Positions 28,016-36,720 of a stretch of 64,000 nt of DNA are shown here, one piece after another. The stretch is from Massilia sp. PAMC28688 (GTDB taxonomy: Bacteria; Pseudomonadota; Gammaproteobacteria; Burkholderiales; Burkholderiaceae_D). Where the stretch lies: positions 1 through 64,000 of the forward strand of contig NZ_CP080378.1 of assembly GCF_019443445.1 (NCBI RefSeq), written 5' to 3'. The translations under genes and the position numbers were made by a program. Below the pieces are notes generated by a model. That model had not been told where the DNA came from. It saw only the letters and a program-made list of their open reading frames with translations, and did no database searches. Numbering within the stretch: the stretch's first letter is position 1; each line of letters begins with the position of its first letter.

Positions 28016-28603
28016 TCAGGCGCCGACACTGGCGCAATAAAATCCCTGGGACTTGAGCTGATGCCCGATTGCCGTGCGGGCATTGGCAATGCGGCTGCGC
28101 ACGGTGCCCAGCGGGCAGACCATGGCGGTGGCGATTTCATCATAGCTCAGGCCTTCAAATTCGCGCAACACGATCGCGGTGCGGTATTCCGGGTGCATGG
28201 TATCGAGTGCCGACCCGATGGTGGCAAGCAGCTGCTTGCCCACCATGATCTGCTCGGGATCGTCGCTGGGCGGCGCCAGGGCCGCGCCGCGCCAGTCGTA
28301 ACCGGCGCCGCTGGCATCGTGTTGCAGGCGCCGCCGCTGGGCCAGAAAAGAAAGCGCGCTGTTGGTACCAATCCGGTACAGCCAGGTTGAAAAGCCCGCT
28401 TCGCCCCGAAAGCTTGCCAGGCCACGGTAGGCGCACAGCAGCGCTTCCTGCATGACGTCGTCGGCATCGCTGCTGTTTTTGACGATCCGCAGGATCACCA
28501 GGTACAGCTTGCGGCTGTACGGCGCCATCAATGCCCGGAAGGCATCCTTGTCGCCCTGCCGCACCTGCTCCAGCAGTTGCCGGACGTCGCCGCTGTCGCT
28601 CAT
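28016..28603 (-). CDS. ECF-type RNA polymerase sigma factor
   Basis: A 195-aa sigma factor from ATG 28603, with a strong GAAGGAGG site 4-5 bp before it. Region 2 is seen in 'YLVILRIVKNSSDADDVMQEALLCAYRGL' (core DADDVMQEALL) with 'FRGEAGFSTWLYRIGTNSALSFL'. Region 4 is 'HPEYRTAIVLREFEGLSYDEIA' (core LREFEGLSYDEIA) with 'CPLGTVRSRIANART', the usual HTH. It sits between galE and galM, its start overlapping the galE stop by 4 bp. No anti-sigma gene adjoins it, unlike most RpoE-type factors, so how it is controlled is unclear. What it transcribes cannot be read from here. Confidence 0.93.
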   Translation of the reverse strand: MSDSGDVRQLLEQVRQGDKDAFRALMAPYSRKLYLVILRIVKNSSDADDVMQEALLCAYRGLASFRGEAGFSTWLYRIGTNSALSFLAQRRRLQHDASGAGYDWRGAALAPPSDDPEQIMVGKQLLATIGSALDTMHPEYRTAIVLREFEGLSYDEIATAMVCPLGTVRSRIANARTAIGHQLKSQGFYCASVGA

Positions 28604-29631
28604 GCGCCCTCCTTCGCTCCTTCGCCAAGTGTGCGGGCCGTGCCCGACTGCCAGCGCCAGGTGTCGGCGCACATCTGCGCAATGTCGCGCTTGGCCGACC
28701 AGCCCAGTTCGGACTCGGCCCGGCGGGGATCGGCATAGCAGGCGGCAATGTCGCCGGGGCGCCGCTCGACCAGGCGATACGGCACGCTCTTGCCGCTGGC
28801 CTGCTCGAACGCGCGGATCATTTCCAGCACCGAGTTGCCGCGCCCCGTGCCCAGGTTGTAGGTGACCACGCCCGCACCCTGCTTGAGCCGTTCCAGCGTC
28901 TTGACGTGGCCAATCGACAGGTCCACCACGTGGATATAGTCGCGCACGCCCGTGCCATCCGGCGTGGGATAGTCGGTGCCGTACACGGACAGCATCTCGC
29001 GCCTGCCTTCGGCCACCTGGGCAATAAACGGCATGAGGTTGTTCGGTATCCCATTCGGCTCTTCTCCGATCAGGCCGCTTTCGTGGGCGCCGACCGGGTT
29101 GAAGTAGCGCAAAATGCCGATGCGCCAATCGGGCTGGGCAACCGCCAGGTCGCGCAAAATATCTTCGATCATCAGCTTGCTGCGGCCATAGGGATTGGTG
29201 GCGCGCAAGGGGAATGTTTCTTCGATCGGTACCGAATCAGGGTCGCCATACACGGTGGCCGATGAACTGAAGATGAGCGAGGTGACGCCATGGGCCTGCA
29301 TCGCCTCAAACAAATTGACACTGCCGGCCACGTTATTGTCGTAGTAGCGCAGCGGCTGCGCCACCGATTCGCCCACCGCCTTCAGGCCGGCAAAGTGGAT
29401 CACTGCCCCGAACTGGTGCGCGGAAAAGGCCGCATCCAGCGCCGCGCGGTCGCGGATGTCGGCATTGATGAATGCCAGCGGCTGGCCGGTGATCTGCCTG
29501 ACGCGATCGCGCACGCCGATCTGGGCGTTCGATAGATTGTCCAGTGCTACCGGCTCGTAGCCGGCCTTGACCAGTTCCACGCAGGTATGTGAGCCGATGT
29601 AGCCAAGGCCCCCGGTGACAAGAATTTTCAT
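28600..29631 (-). CDS. galE: UDP-glucose 4-epimerase
   Basis: A 343-aa short-chain dehydrogenase-type epimerase. NAD-binding 'VTGGLGYIGSHTCVEL' starts at residue 5. The catalytic Ser lies in 'SLIFSSSATVYGDP' and the Tyr-x-x-x-Lys pair in 'NPYGRSKLMIEDIL'. Substrate-binding 'FNPVGAHESGLIGE' and the C-terminal 'RRPGDIAACYADP' are typical of GalE. It interconverts UDP-glucose and UDP-galactose. The stop overlaps the sigma factor start (ATGA). A GC-rich hairpin separates it from the glycosyltransferase gene upstream. Confidence 0.96.
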   Translation of the reverse strand: MKILVTGGLGYIGSHTCVELVKAGYEPVALDNLSNAQIGVRDRVRQITGQPLAFINADIRDRAALDAAFSAHQFGAVIHFAGLKAVGESVAQPLRYYDNNVAGSVNLFEAMQAHGVTSLIFSSSATVYGDPDSVPIEETFPLRATNPYGRSKLMIEDILRDLAVAQPDWRIGILRYFNPVGAHESGLIGEEPNGIPNNLMPFIAQVAEGRREMLSVYGTDYPTPDGTGVRDYIHVVDLSIGHVKTLERLKQGAGVVTYNLGTGRGNSVLEMIRAFEQASGKSVPYRLVERRPGDIAACYADPRRAESELGWSAKRDIAQMCADTWRWQSGTARTLGEGAKEGA

Positions 29632-29654
29632 GGTGCCTTTCCAAATCAATGGCA

Positions 29655-29677
29655 GCCGCCGCCCCGTGGGCGGCGGC
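29655..29677 (-). repeat. 10-bp-stem hairpin inside the gal operon
   Basis: GCCGCCGCCC pairs perfectly with GGGCGGCGGC across a 3-base loop, in the 63-bp gap between the glycosyltransferase and galE. There is no T-tract in the direction of transcription. It could cause polarity or protect the upstream mRNA from decay. On the plus strand a run of eight T follows 11 bp later. Confidence 0.65.
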
Positions 29678-29694
29678 CGCGTGGTGCCTTTTTT

Positions 29695-30993
29695 TTACTC
29701 CGCGCCGACGGCGATGGTGCCGTCAGTGGCGCGCGTGGCCAGCACGCCGTCCGCCGGCAGGTACTTCGCTCCCGGGACAATCGGGCGCAGCGGGTTGACG
29801 TTGGCTGCAGCAGCGGGCGCGGCCTCCTGGTTGGCAGCCGCTGCGCGGGCCGGGGCCTTGCGCGGCTTCATCAGGCTGTGCATGCGCTGCGCAGTGGTAT
29901 CCCACGAGGTAGCGCTGACCACGGCGCGCATTTTCTCCGTCATGGCCGTGCGCTCGGCCGGCGTCATCGCCAGCGCGTCTTCGCAGCCCTGGATGAATTC
30001 TTCGGGCGAATAGGCAATGCGGACCACGTGGCTGTATGGCTTGGTCACGTCGGTGATATTGGTGCTCACGATCGGCAGTTCGGCCGCCATGTACTCCAGC
30101 ACCTTGGTCGGGCTGATGAATTTGGTCGATTCGTTCAGCGCGAACGGCATCAGGGCCACATCCCACGCGGCCAGGTACTGGGGCAGTTCGTCGTAGGACG
30201 CCTGGCCCATGTAATGGATGTTGGGATTGCGCGGCAGCGAGGCCGGATCGATCTTCACGACCGGCCCTACCATGACCAGTTCCCACTCGGGGCGGGCGTC
30301 GGCGATGGCGCGCAGCATGTCGACATCGAAGCGCTCGTCGATCACGCCGTAGTAGCCGAGGCGCGGACGGCGCAGGTTTGCCTGCGAAGGATGGGCCGTG
30401 CTGCGGTCCAGCGCCTGCGAGAAATGCTTGAGATCGACGCTGCTCGAGAAGCAGTGGGCATTGTCGTGGCGATCCTTTTTCGCCTCAAACAGGCTGGGCC
30501 CGCCCGTGAACACCACGTCGGCCATGGACAGCAGGGCCGATTCGCGCTGCAGCAGCTGCTTTGGCGCATTCTTGAACGCTGCCAGTTCGTCCATGCAGTC
30601 GTACACGACCACGCTCGGGTGCACGGTCTGCAGCAGCGGCAGCGCCATCGGTGTGTAGAACCAGGCGATCGGGTCTTCCCCTTCCGGCACCAGGTCGGCC
30701 AGCAAAGGCTGCAGCAGCGCGATCTGGTCGTCATGAAAGCCAGGTGCATGCAGGGGCGTGTGCGGCTGGTAGACCGTGACGTTGGGCACCGGACTGTAAC
30801 TCTTGAGGAAAGCTTCGCCTTCGTGGAAGATGGGCTCCTCCACCACCAGCACGCGGTAGTGTTCGGCCAGGCGCGACAGCAGTTGCTGCGGGCGCTGATA
30901 CACGAAGTCCCAGCGCAGGTGGCAGAACACGATCATGGTGGTGGCGGCTTTGAGGGCGCTCGCTGCGTCCGTAGTGCGAAGCTGATTAGTCAT
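29695..30993 (-). CDS. Glycosyltransferase (TuaH-like, GT1/GT4 fold)
   Basis: A 432-aa protein. The N-terminal half begins 'TMIVFCHLRWDFVYQRPQQLLSRLA', whose core WDFVYQRPQQLL recalls TuaH-type glycosyltransferases. 'VVYDCMDELAAFKNAP' and 'ADVVFTGGPSLFEAKK' follow. The C-terminal GT-B half has 'RLGYYGVIDERFDVDML', 'NIHYMGQASYDELPQYL' and the donor-binding loop 'SPTKVLEYMAAELPIVSTN' (S-P-x-K-x-x-E-Y-M-A). A ~50-residue Ala/Pro-rich tail ends it. It likely adds a sugar to a surface glycan; with gal genes and glf nearby the donor could be UDP-galactose or UDP-galactofuranose (inference). The beta-galactosidase-like gene ends 2 bp before its start. Confidence 0.88.
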   Translation of the reverse strand: MTNQLRTTDAASALKAATTMIVFCHLRWDFVYQRPQQLLSRLAEHYRVLVVEEPIFHEGEAFLKSYSPVPNVTVYQPHTPLHAPGFHDDQIALLQPLLADLVPEGEDPIAWFYTPMALPLLQTVHPSVVVYDCMDELAAFKNAPKQLLQRESALLSMADVVFTGGPSLFEAKKDRHDNAHCFSSSVDLKHFSQALDRSTAHPSQANLRRPRLGYYGVIDERFDVDMLRAIADARPEWELVMVGPVVKIDPASLPRNPNIHYMGQASYDELPQYLAAWDVALMPFALNESTKFISPTKVLEYMAAELPIVSTNITDVTKPYSHVVRIAYSPEEFIQGCEDALAMTPAERTAMTEKMRAVVSATSWDTTAQRMHSLMKPRKAPARAAAANQEAAPAAAANVNPLRPIVPGAKYLPADGVLATRATDGTIAVGAE

Positions 30994-30995
30994 TC

Positions 30996-32762
30996 TTATT
31001 CTCCTGTTTTGATGTTGCGCGTTGCCGCGTTGATTTCTTCCAAGGCAACCTTGGGGGTCCGGTCCGCATACAGCAAGCCGTTCGCTTCCTGAAACGTGTC
31101 GGTAAATTGCGTGTAGCAGAAGCCGCTGAACAGCATGGTTTCATTGACTACCTTGAGCAAGCGCCGGTAATGGTCGATGAAGGCGGCGTCGGTGTCGGCA
31201 CTGGAGTAGCCCCAGGTGCCGTCGGGTTCGGCCTGCTTCTTGAGGGCGATGCCGCCAAACTCGGTCAGCACGATAGGCTGGCCGCGGTGCGGGAAGCCGT
31301 CCAGCGTGAGGATGCGTCCGGCCGGGCGGCGCTGGTCGAACAAGGTGCGCTGCGGCTCGGTGGTCTCGTAGCGCGAACGCAGCTTTTCCGGGTCGGCATC
31401 GTAATCGTGAATGCCCAGGATGTCGGTGGCCGAGGCTTCCCAGCCATCGTTGCCGATCACGGGGCGGGTGCCGTCCAGGGTGCGCGTCAGGTGGTACAGC
31501 GCCTCCACGGCATTGCGGTGGGCCTGGGTGGAAGTCAGGTTCGGCACGCCCCACGATTCGTTGAACGGCACCCACACGATCACGCACGGGTGGCTGTAGT
31601 CGCGCTCGATGGCTTCGGTCCACTCGCGCACGATGCGGGTGATGGCCTTGGGGCTGAAGCGGTAGGCCGAAGGCATTTCTTCCCACACCAGCAGGCCCAG
31701 TTTGTCGGCCCAGTACAGGTAGCGCGGGTCTTCGATCTTCTGGTGCTTGCGTACCCCGTTAAAGCCCATGGCCTTGGCCAGCTCCACGTCGCGCCGCAGC
31801 GCTTCGTCGTTGGGCGCCGTCATCAGGGTATCGGGCCAGTAGCCCTGGTCCAGCACCATGCGCAGCGGGTACGGACGGCCATTGAGCATGAAGCGGTCGC
31901 GCGTGATGGCCACCGAGCGCAGCGCCGTGTAGGAACGGATCTGGTCCAGCACCTTGCCTTCGTGATGCAGGGTCAGTTCCGCCGACAGCAGCGTGGGCCG
32001 CTCGGGACTCCACAGCAGTTCATTGCGCGAGTCATCGATGCCGGGGTCCGACAGGGCGATCTTGCGGTTCGCTTCGTGGCCAATCAACTTGTAATGATCG
32101 TCCGCCAGCAGGCTGTCGCCATGCCAGATCTTCACTTCCACGAACAGGTCTTCGGTGATTTCACCGGCGGCAAAAATCTCGCAGCCAATCTCGTAGCCCT
32201 CGAAAATCGGGGTCCAGCGCAGGCGCTGGATATACGTGTGGGCCACGCGCTCGAGCCACACGGTCTGCCAGATGCCGGTGGTACGCGGGTACCAGATGGA
32301 GTGCGGCTCCGGCAGCCAGTCCTGCTTGCCGCGCGGCTTGGCCAGGTCGTGCGGGTCGTCCTTGGCCTGCACCACCACGGTCTGCGGCCCGTCCTTGTTG
32401 AGCGCGCAGCTGATATCGGCGGAAAATGGCGTATGGCCGCCTTCATGTTCGGCCACCAGGCTGCCGTTGACCCACACCCGCGCTTCATAGTCGACGGCGC
32501 CGAAGTGCAGGATCACGCGCCCTTCACCGGGCGGCACGTCGAACTCGCGGCGGTACCAGCAGGCCTGGTGAAAGCCCTCGTCGCCAATGCCGCTGGCGCT
32601 CGATTCGGGCGCGAACGGCACGGTGATGGTGCGGTCCCAGGGAATGTCGTCCGTGGGCGTCTGGAACTGCATGTCGTCGTCAAAGGAGAAGTCCCACTGT
32701 CCGTTCAGCGACAGCCAGTTGGGACGCACCAGTTGCGGACGCGGGTACTCAAAATCGCTCAT
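30996..32762 (-). CDS. Glycoside hydrolase family 2 enzyme (beta-galactosidase/glucuronidase-like)
   Basis: A 588-aa protein with the GH2 order: an N-terminal jelly roll ('RPNWLSLNGQWDFSFDDD', 'YRREFDVPPGEGRVILHFGAVDYEARVWVNG' with core FGAVDYEARVWVNG), an immunoglobulin-like middle, and a TIM barrel from about residue 300. The acid/base is Glu402 in 'PFNESWG' and the nucleophile Glu501 in 'VLTEFGG'. No signal peptide, so cytoplasmic. It is short for GH2, lacking the C-terminal domains of LacZ. It overlaps galK by 4 bp in the operon, so it probably releases galactose from an imported galactoside; glucuronides are not excluded. Confidence 0.9.
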   Translation of the reverse strand: MSDFEYPRPQLVRPNWLSLNGQWDFSFDDDMQFQTPTDDIPWDRTITVPFAPESSASGIGDEGFHQACWYRREFDVPPGEGRVILHFGAVDYEARVWVNGSLVAEHEGGHTPFSADISCALNKDGPQTVVVQAKDDPHDLAKPRGKQDWLPEPHSIWYPRTTGIWQTVWLERVAHTYIQRLRWTPIFEGYEIGCEIFAAGEITEDLFVEVKIWHGDSLLADDHYKLIGHEANRKIALSDPGIDDSRNELLWSPERPTLLSAELTLHHEGKVLDQIRSYTALRSVAITRDRFMLNGRPYPLRMVLDQGYWPDTLMTAPNDEALRRDVELAKAMGFNGVRKHQKIEDPRYLYWADKLGLLVWEEMPSAYRFSPKAITRIVREWTEAIERDYSHPCVIVWVPFNESWGVPNLTSTQAHRNAVEALYHLTRTLDGTRPVIGNDGWEASATDILGIHDYDADPEKLRSRYETTEPQRTLFDQRRPAGRILTLDGFPHRGQPIVLTEFGGIALKKQAEPDGTWGYSSADTDAAFIDHYRRLLKVVNETMLFSGFCYTQFTDTFQEANGLLYADRTPKVALEEINAATRNIKTGE

Positions 32763-33856
32763 AAGGATCCTCCATGTTGTGTGGCCGCGGGCATCAGGAG
32801 TTCTCCCTTGTGTCCGGCGGCGTTATATTGTTCAAGGACCAATGCACCGGCGCCAGCGGCGCTGCCCGGTGCGCACAGCGCCACGCAGGCGCCGCCAAAC
32901 CCGGCGCCCGTCAGGCGTGCGCCGTACACGCCGGGAGCTGCGCGCAGCATCTCGCACAGGGTGTCCAGTTCCGGTATCGACACCTCGTAGTCGTCGCGCA
33001 GGCTGGCGTGCGACTCGTTCATCAGGCGGCCGAACTGCGCCGCGTCCACGCCTTCGGCGGCGCGCACCACGCGCGCGTTTTCGGTAATGACGTGACGGGC
33101 GCGGCGGCGCAGCGGTTCTTCAAGCTGCGCCAGGGCTGCCACATCGGTCACGTCGCGCAGTGAACTCGCGCCAAGCGCGGCGGCGGCGGCGTCGCATTCG
33201 GCACGGCGCTCGTTGTATTTGCTGCCGGCCAGGGTACGGGCCACGCCGCTGTCCATGACCAGCACTTCAGCATGTGCCGGCAGGCTGAGCACGCGCGTGT
33301 CCAGGGACCGCGTATCGAGGAACAGCATGTGCGTCTCGTCGCACAGGCTCGATGCCATCTGGTCCATGATCCCGCACTGCACGCCGGCGTAGGCCACTTC
33401 GGCATTGCGCGCCAGCTGGGCAATCTGCACGTCATCGAGGGCCAGGCCCAGGTGGGTTCGCAGGGCGCGCAGCGTGGCCACTTCCAGCGCGGCGCTCGAA
33501 GACAGGCCGGAGCCGACCGGCACGCTGGAACGGACGAATATGCGCAGCGGCGGGATCTCGTGGCCGAGCTGCTCGAGCACGCGGATGCAGCCCTCGATGT
33601 AGCGCCCGTAGCCGGAGGCCAGGCGTCCGCGCCGCGGCAGGATGACCTGGTCATCCATCTCTTCGGAATAAAAATAATGGGCGTCGTCGCGGCTGGGGGC
33701 GACGGCGACGGTGGTGCGCATGGGCGTGGCGATGGGCAGCACAAAGCCGTCGTTGTAGTCGGTATGCTCGCCCAGCAGATTCACGCGCCCGGGGGCCGAT
33801 GCCACGACCGGCGTGCTACCTGCGAAAAATTTATCAAACGTGATCATGGCCCTCAC
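32759..33856 (-). CDS. galK: Galactokinase
   Basis: 365 aa from GTG 33856, which overlaps the galT stop (GTGA); ATG 33847, three codons in, is the alternative. GHMP-kinase motifs are clear: 'APGRVNLLGEHTDYNDGFVLP' (signature core GRVNLLGEHTDYNDG), ATP loop 'VPVGSGLSSSAALEVA' and C-terminal 'ARLTGAGFGGACVAL'. The catalytic Asp lies in 'QCGIMDQMAS'. It phosphorylates alpha-D-galactose at C1. It is the second gene of the gal operon. Confidence 0.96.
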   Translation of the reverse strand: MRAMITFDKFFAGSTPVVASAPGRVNLLGEHTDYNDGFVLPIATPMRTTVAVAPSRDDAHYFYSEEMDDQVILPRRGRLASGYGRYIEGCIRVLEQLGHEIPPLRIFVRSSVPVGSGLSSSAALEVATLRALRTHLGLALDDVQIAQLARNAEVAYAGVQCGIMDQMASSLCDETHMLFLDTRSLDTRVLSLPAHAEVLVMDSGVARTLAGSKYNERRAECDAAAAALGASSLRDVTDVAALAQLEEPLRRRARHVITENARVVRAAEGVDAAQFGRLMNESHASLRDDYEVSIPELDTLCEMLRAAPGVYGARLTGAGFGGACVALCAPGSAAGAGALVLEQYNAAGHKGELLMPAATQHGGSL

Positions 33857-34941
33857 TCTTCCAGTTCAATGGCGACATTTTGCAAATCCTTGGCTTTTTC
33901 CTCGGGCAGCACGTCCATCGCGAACATGCCGGCGCCAATTTCGGTGCCGGCCAGGTACTTGAGGCGCTCGCGGGTCCGGTACGGCGGATAGAACTCCGCA
34001 TGCAGCTGCGTTTCCGGATGCGGCTGGCCATCGGTGGGCGCCTGGTACCACGCCATCAGGTACGGGAACGGGCGGCTCCACAGGCCCTCGTATTTGAGCA
34101 GCACGGCCTTGACCGCCTGCGCCAGGCCGCGGCGCTGGGCTTCTTCGAGCGCGGCGAACGAGGGGGCGTGCCGGATCGGCATGACCCACACTTCGTAGGG
34201 ATAGCGCGCGCAGGGCGGCACGAAGGCCACCGCGTGCTCATTGCTGTATATGACGCGGCTGCCCTCTTCCAGTTCCGTTTTCGCCATCTGGACCAGCAGA
34301 TTGGTCCCCGTCTCGCGGAAAAAGGCCAGCTCGCGGTCCAGCATTTTTTGCGGCACCGGGGGCACGAAGGGATAGCAGTACATCTGGCCATGCGGGTGGT
34401 GCAGCGTCACGCCCACTTCCGCGCCGCGGTTCTCGAACGGCAGCACGTACTTGATGGTCCCGGTGGCGGCGGCGCGCGTGGTGCGGTCGGCCCATACCTG
34501 CATCAGCAAGTCGATGCGCGATACACTGAGGCTGTACAGGGAAGCCGTCGGGTCCTGGGTGAACACCACCACTTCGCACTTGCCCGCGGCAGGCGCCGTG
34601 GCCACGGCCAGTTCCGGCGGCTCATGCGAGTCCAGCGCCAGGGAAGGAAAGCGATTGTCAAACACGGCCACTTCGTAGTCACCGACCGGCAGTTCGGTGG
34701 GGTTGGCCGGATCGGTACTGACGGCCAGCGGGTTGTATTGCGGCGGTGGCAGGAAGGGACGATTTTGCCGAAAGGCGGCATAGGCGACCCACTCGCCGCG
34801 CAGGGGATGCCAGCGCAGGTGCGGGTTGGCGCCGATCGACTCCGCCGATGGACTGGGAGCCGGCTCATGCGCGCCAATGGGGCGCAGGCTATAGAGCGTC
34901 ATGCTCCTGCCGTCAGGTTTGGTCAGATCAATGCTGTACAT
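33853..34941 (-). CDS. galT: Galactose-1-phosphate uridylyltransferase
   Basis: About 362 aa from ATG 34941; an in-frame extension to 35016 would run through the promoter. 'RWHPLRGEWVAYAAFRQNRP' opens the family core. 'GVTLHHPHGQMYCYP' holds the active-site HPH-x-Q with the uridylylated His, and 'ETQLHAEFYPP' is the C-terminal metal/substrate site. It exchanges UMP between UDP-glucose and galactose-1-phosphate. It is the first gene of the operon, about 40 nt after the predicted transcription start. Confidence 0.95.
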   Translation of the reverse strand: MYSIDLTKPDGRSMTLYSLRPIGAHEPAPSPSAESIGANPHLRWHPLRGEWVAYAAFRQNRPFLPPPQYNPLAVSTDPANPTELPVGDYEVAVFDNRFPSLALDSHEPPELAVATAPAAGKCEVVVFTQDPTASLYSLSVSRIDLLMQVWADRTTRAAATGTIKYVLPFENRGAEVGVTLHHPHGQMYCYPFVPPVPQKMLDRELAFFRETGTNLLVQMAKTELEEGSRVIYSNEHAVAFVPPCARYPYEVWVMPIRHAPSFAALEEAQRRGLAQAVKAVLLKYEGLWSRPFPYLMAWYQAPTDGQPHPETQLHAEFYPPYRTRERLKYLAGTEIGAGMFAMDVLPEEKAKDLQNVAIELEE

Positions 34942-34987
34942 AAGCTTTTCCAGGCCGAAAAATGTCCATGCGCGCTTTTTGCTCGCG

Positions 34988-35016
34988 ATAGTAAAAAGCT
35001 TACCATCACTTTCCAA
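34988..35016 (-). promoter_or_regulatory. Sigma-70-type promoter of the gal operon
   Basis: On the minus strand TTGGAA (35016-35011), a 17-base spacer and TACTAT (34993-34988) are well placed, about 40 nt upstream of the galT start. The surrounding DNA is AT-rich compared with the window. I see no clear operator palindrome beside it. Confidence 0.6.
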
Positions 35017-35128
35017 ATTGTTACATTTCTGTTGGATGTGGAGTGCGGGCCGGAATGCTAGAATGCAAACTGTTGGTTACGTTCCGGTTGCCATTTGGCG
35101 GCCGCCTCCCTGCAGGATTCGTAACAAT

Positions 35129-35320
35129 ATGTTACTCGTCAGTGCGCAAGGTGACAGTTTTGTAGGCGGCAACCTACACTATATGGGCATAAGATCTGAG
35201 GCGCACGATTGCAGCTCAGCACGGGCGTTCACAATCCATCAAGCGATTGATTACATAAATGCATCATTGCATCTTCGCGATCAGCTGCGTGGTGACGACG
35301 TTTGGATCGAATACCAATAG
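35129..35320 (+). CDS. Possible small protein, 63 aa
   Basis: A 63-codon frame from ATG 35129 in the region between the divergent gal promoter and an HTH gene. Its composition (balanced, few Arg/Pro, 'AIDYINASLHLRDQL', 'GDDVWIEYQ') differs from shadow frames here, and GGA lies about 12 bp upstream. Against it: weak ribosome site, no family recognised. It may instead be regulatory DNA; a hairpin (TGTAGG...CCTACA) lies within its start region. Confidence 0.35.
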   Translation: MLLVSAQGDSFVGGNLHYMGIRSEAHDCSSARAFTIHQAIDYINASLHLRDQLRGDDVWIEYQ

Positions 35321-35409
35321 TTTGCAAGCAGGCCGTTAAGGCACGGGGAGTCACCGGGGGCCGAGTTTAACGTTCTTATCAGAAACTTATCGACTTAGCT
35401 TGAACGAAT

Positions 35410-35871
35410 ATGTCCATGAAACGTACTGAAACTGATCCAGGCCAGCGCAAGGCATTTAGCGAGCGCTTGCGCACAACGCTGCAGGCAAACAAGATTCCAG
35501 TGCGGCCTGCGGTGTTCGCGAGGGGGTTCAATCTGCGTGCCGAAGGCCTGTCCGTCACACCACATGCTGCCCGCAAATGGCTGATGGGGCAATCCATTCC
35601 GGCACAGGAACGGATCGTCATTCTGTCGCGCTGGCTTAACGTGAACGCAGCGTGGCTGCGCTTCGGTGAAGCCGACGAGATATCGCCAATGCCTGCGTGC
35701 GGCACGGCCGGCGCCATGTCGGAACTGGAAACCCACCTTGTGCAAGGCATCCTGGGCCTGTCCCACCCTTCGCAGCGGGTCGTGCAGCAACTCGTCGCCT
35801 CGCTCAAGGCGCTCGAGGACACACTGGCAACGCACAAAACAGTGGGCTTGCCGCGCCAGCGCGAAGACTGA
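35410..35871 (+). CDS. HTH (XRE-like) transcriptional regulator A
   Basis: A 153-aa protein with an N-terminal DNA-binding region: 'RKAFSERLRTTLQANKI', 'FNLRAEGLSVTPHAARKWLMGQSIP' (core TPHAARKWLMG) and 'ERIVILSRWLNVNAAWLRFGEAD'. The C-terminal ~60 residues are helical and may dimerise ('QRVVQQLVASLKALEDTL'). It is closely related to the regulator encoded at 42.8-43.3 kb: the phrases FNLRA(E/D)G, HAARKWL and ERxVILxxWL are shared. The upstream region has AT-rich stretches ending about 15 bp before the ATG. Target unknown; the gal operon lies divergently about 470 bp away. Confidence 0.85.
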   Translation: MSMKRTETDPGQRKAFSERLRTTLQANKIPVRPAVFARGFNLRAEGLSVTPHAARKWLMGQSIPAQERIVILSRWLNVNAAWLRFGEADEISPMPACGTAGAMSELETHLVQGILGLSHPSQRVVQQLVASLKALEDTLATHKTVGLPRQRED

Positions 35872-35940
35872 AAACCCAGCCGTACAGGTGGCGCGGCGGC
35901 AGCCCGTGCCCGCAAGCACGGGCGGGCCAGGATGCGCGGA

Positions 35941-36444
35941 TCAGCGCTTGGGACAGGAACCGTAGTTGACGGTCGTCTTGGAAGGCGTGCAGGCAACAGG
36001 ACCAATGGCGTGGGTGACATCACTGATCGCCATGCCTGACCAGTTCACAGCCTGGAGGACCAACGCCATCTCGTCCGGGCAAGGTGACTTGTGCGGCGCT
36101 GGAACCTTGATGACCATACATGCCGACACGGTGCCGTGTTTGTCGGGAGTATAGGTGGCAGAAGCATTCACATTGTCCTTGATGGTCGTATCCTGTCCAG
36201 GCGGACAATTGCCGCCACGATTACGGCACGCGTACGACGCCGTCACCCTGCCGGTGATGGTGTAGGTAACCGGCTTCTTAGGCAATTTCGTTTCCTTGAA
36301 ACAGACCTTGGCGTATCCCGTGTTCTGGTCTACCGACAGTGTGACATGGCCGGAAAACGCAGGCGTGGCCTGGACCGTGCCGCTCGCGCACCACAATGCC
36401 GCGCCTGTCAGAACTGTTGCATAAAGCTGATGTCTGGCTTGCAT
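35941..36444 (-). CDS. Small exported cysteine-rich protein
   Basis: A 167-aa precursor from ATG 36444 with a strong AGGGGGA site; longer in-frame starts lack one. The signal peptide ends near 'GTVQA'. The mature ~140 residues carry seven Cys, spread as 'KVCFKE', 'YACRNRGGNCPPGQ', 'SACMVI', 'KSPCPDE', 'VACTPSK' and 'GSCPKR'. The pattern 'VTYTITGRVTASYACRNRGGNCPPG' (core GRVTASYACRNRGG) suggests a beta-sandwich with disulfides. I do not recognise a family. The odd Cys count leaves one possibly free. It is alone on its strand here. Confidence 0.75.
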   Translation of the reverse strand: MQARHQLYATVLTGAALWCASGTVQATPAFSGHVTLSVDQNTGYAKVCFKETKLPKKPVTYTITGRVTASYACRNRGGNCPPGQDTTIKDNVNASATYTPDKHGTVSACMVIKVPAPHKSPCPDEMALVLQAVNWSGMAISDVTHAIGPVACTPSKTTVNYGSCPKR

Positions 36445-36720
36445 GATGAATCCCCCTGTGAGAGTAAGTCGGACCACTGTCGGAAAATGTTGTGCAGTGC
36501 TGCGCCAGTGTTCATTGTGAGGTTAGACCGCTGAGGCCGCTAACCCTTGTTGATGCACAGAGGATGGCGCGTTTGGGCGCCGGTGTGAGCGAGGAACAAA
36601 TCGGGAGTGCAGGCCGGCGCCACATCGGATGCTGGATTGCCACGCAAGCGGGCGCGTAGGAATGGTCTTACCGGCACGCAAAGCGCGTACCTACTGTCCA
36701 GCACGTCATTACACTTTACG

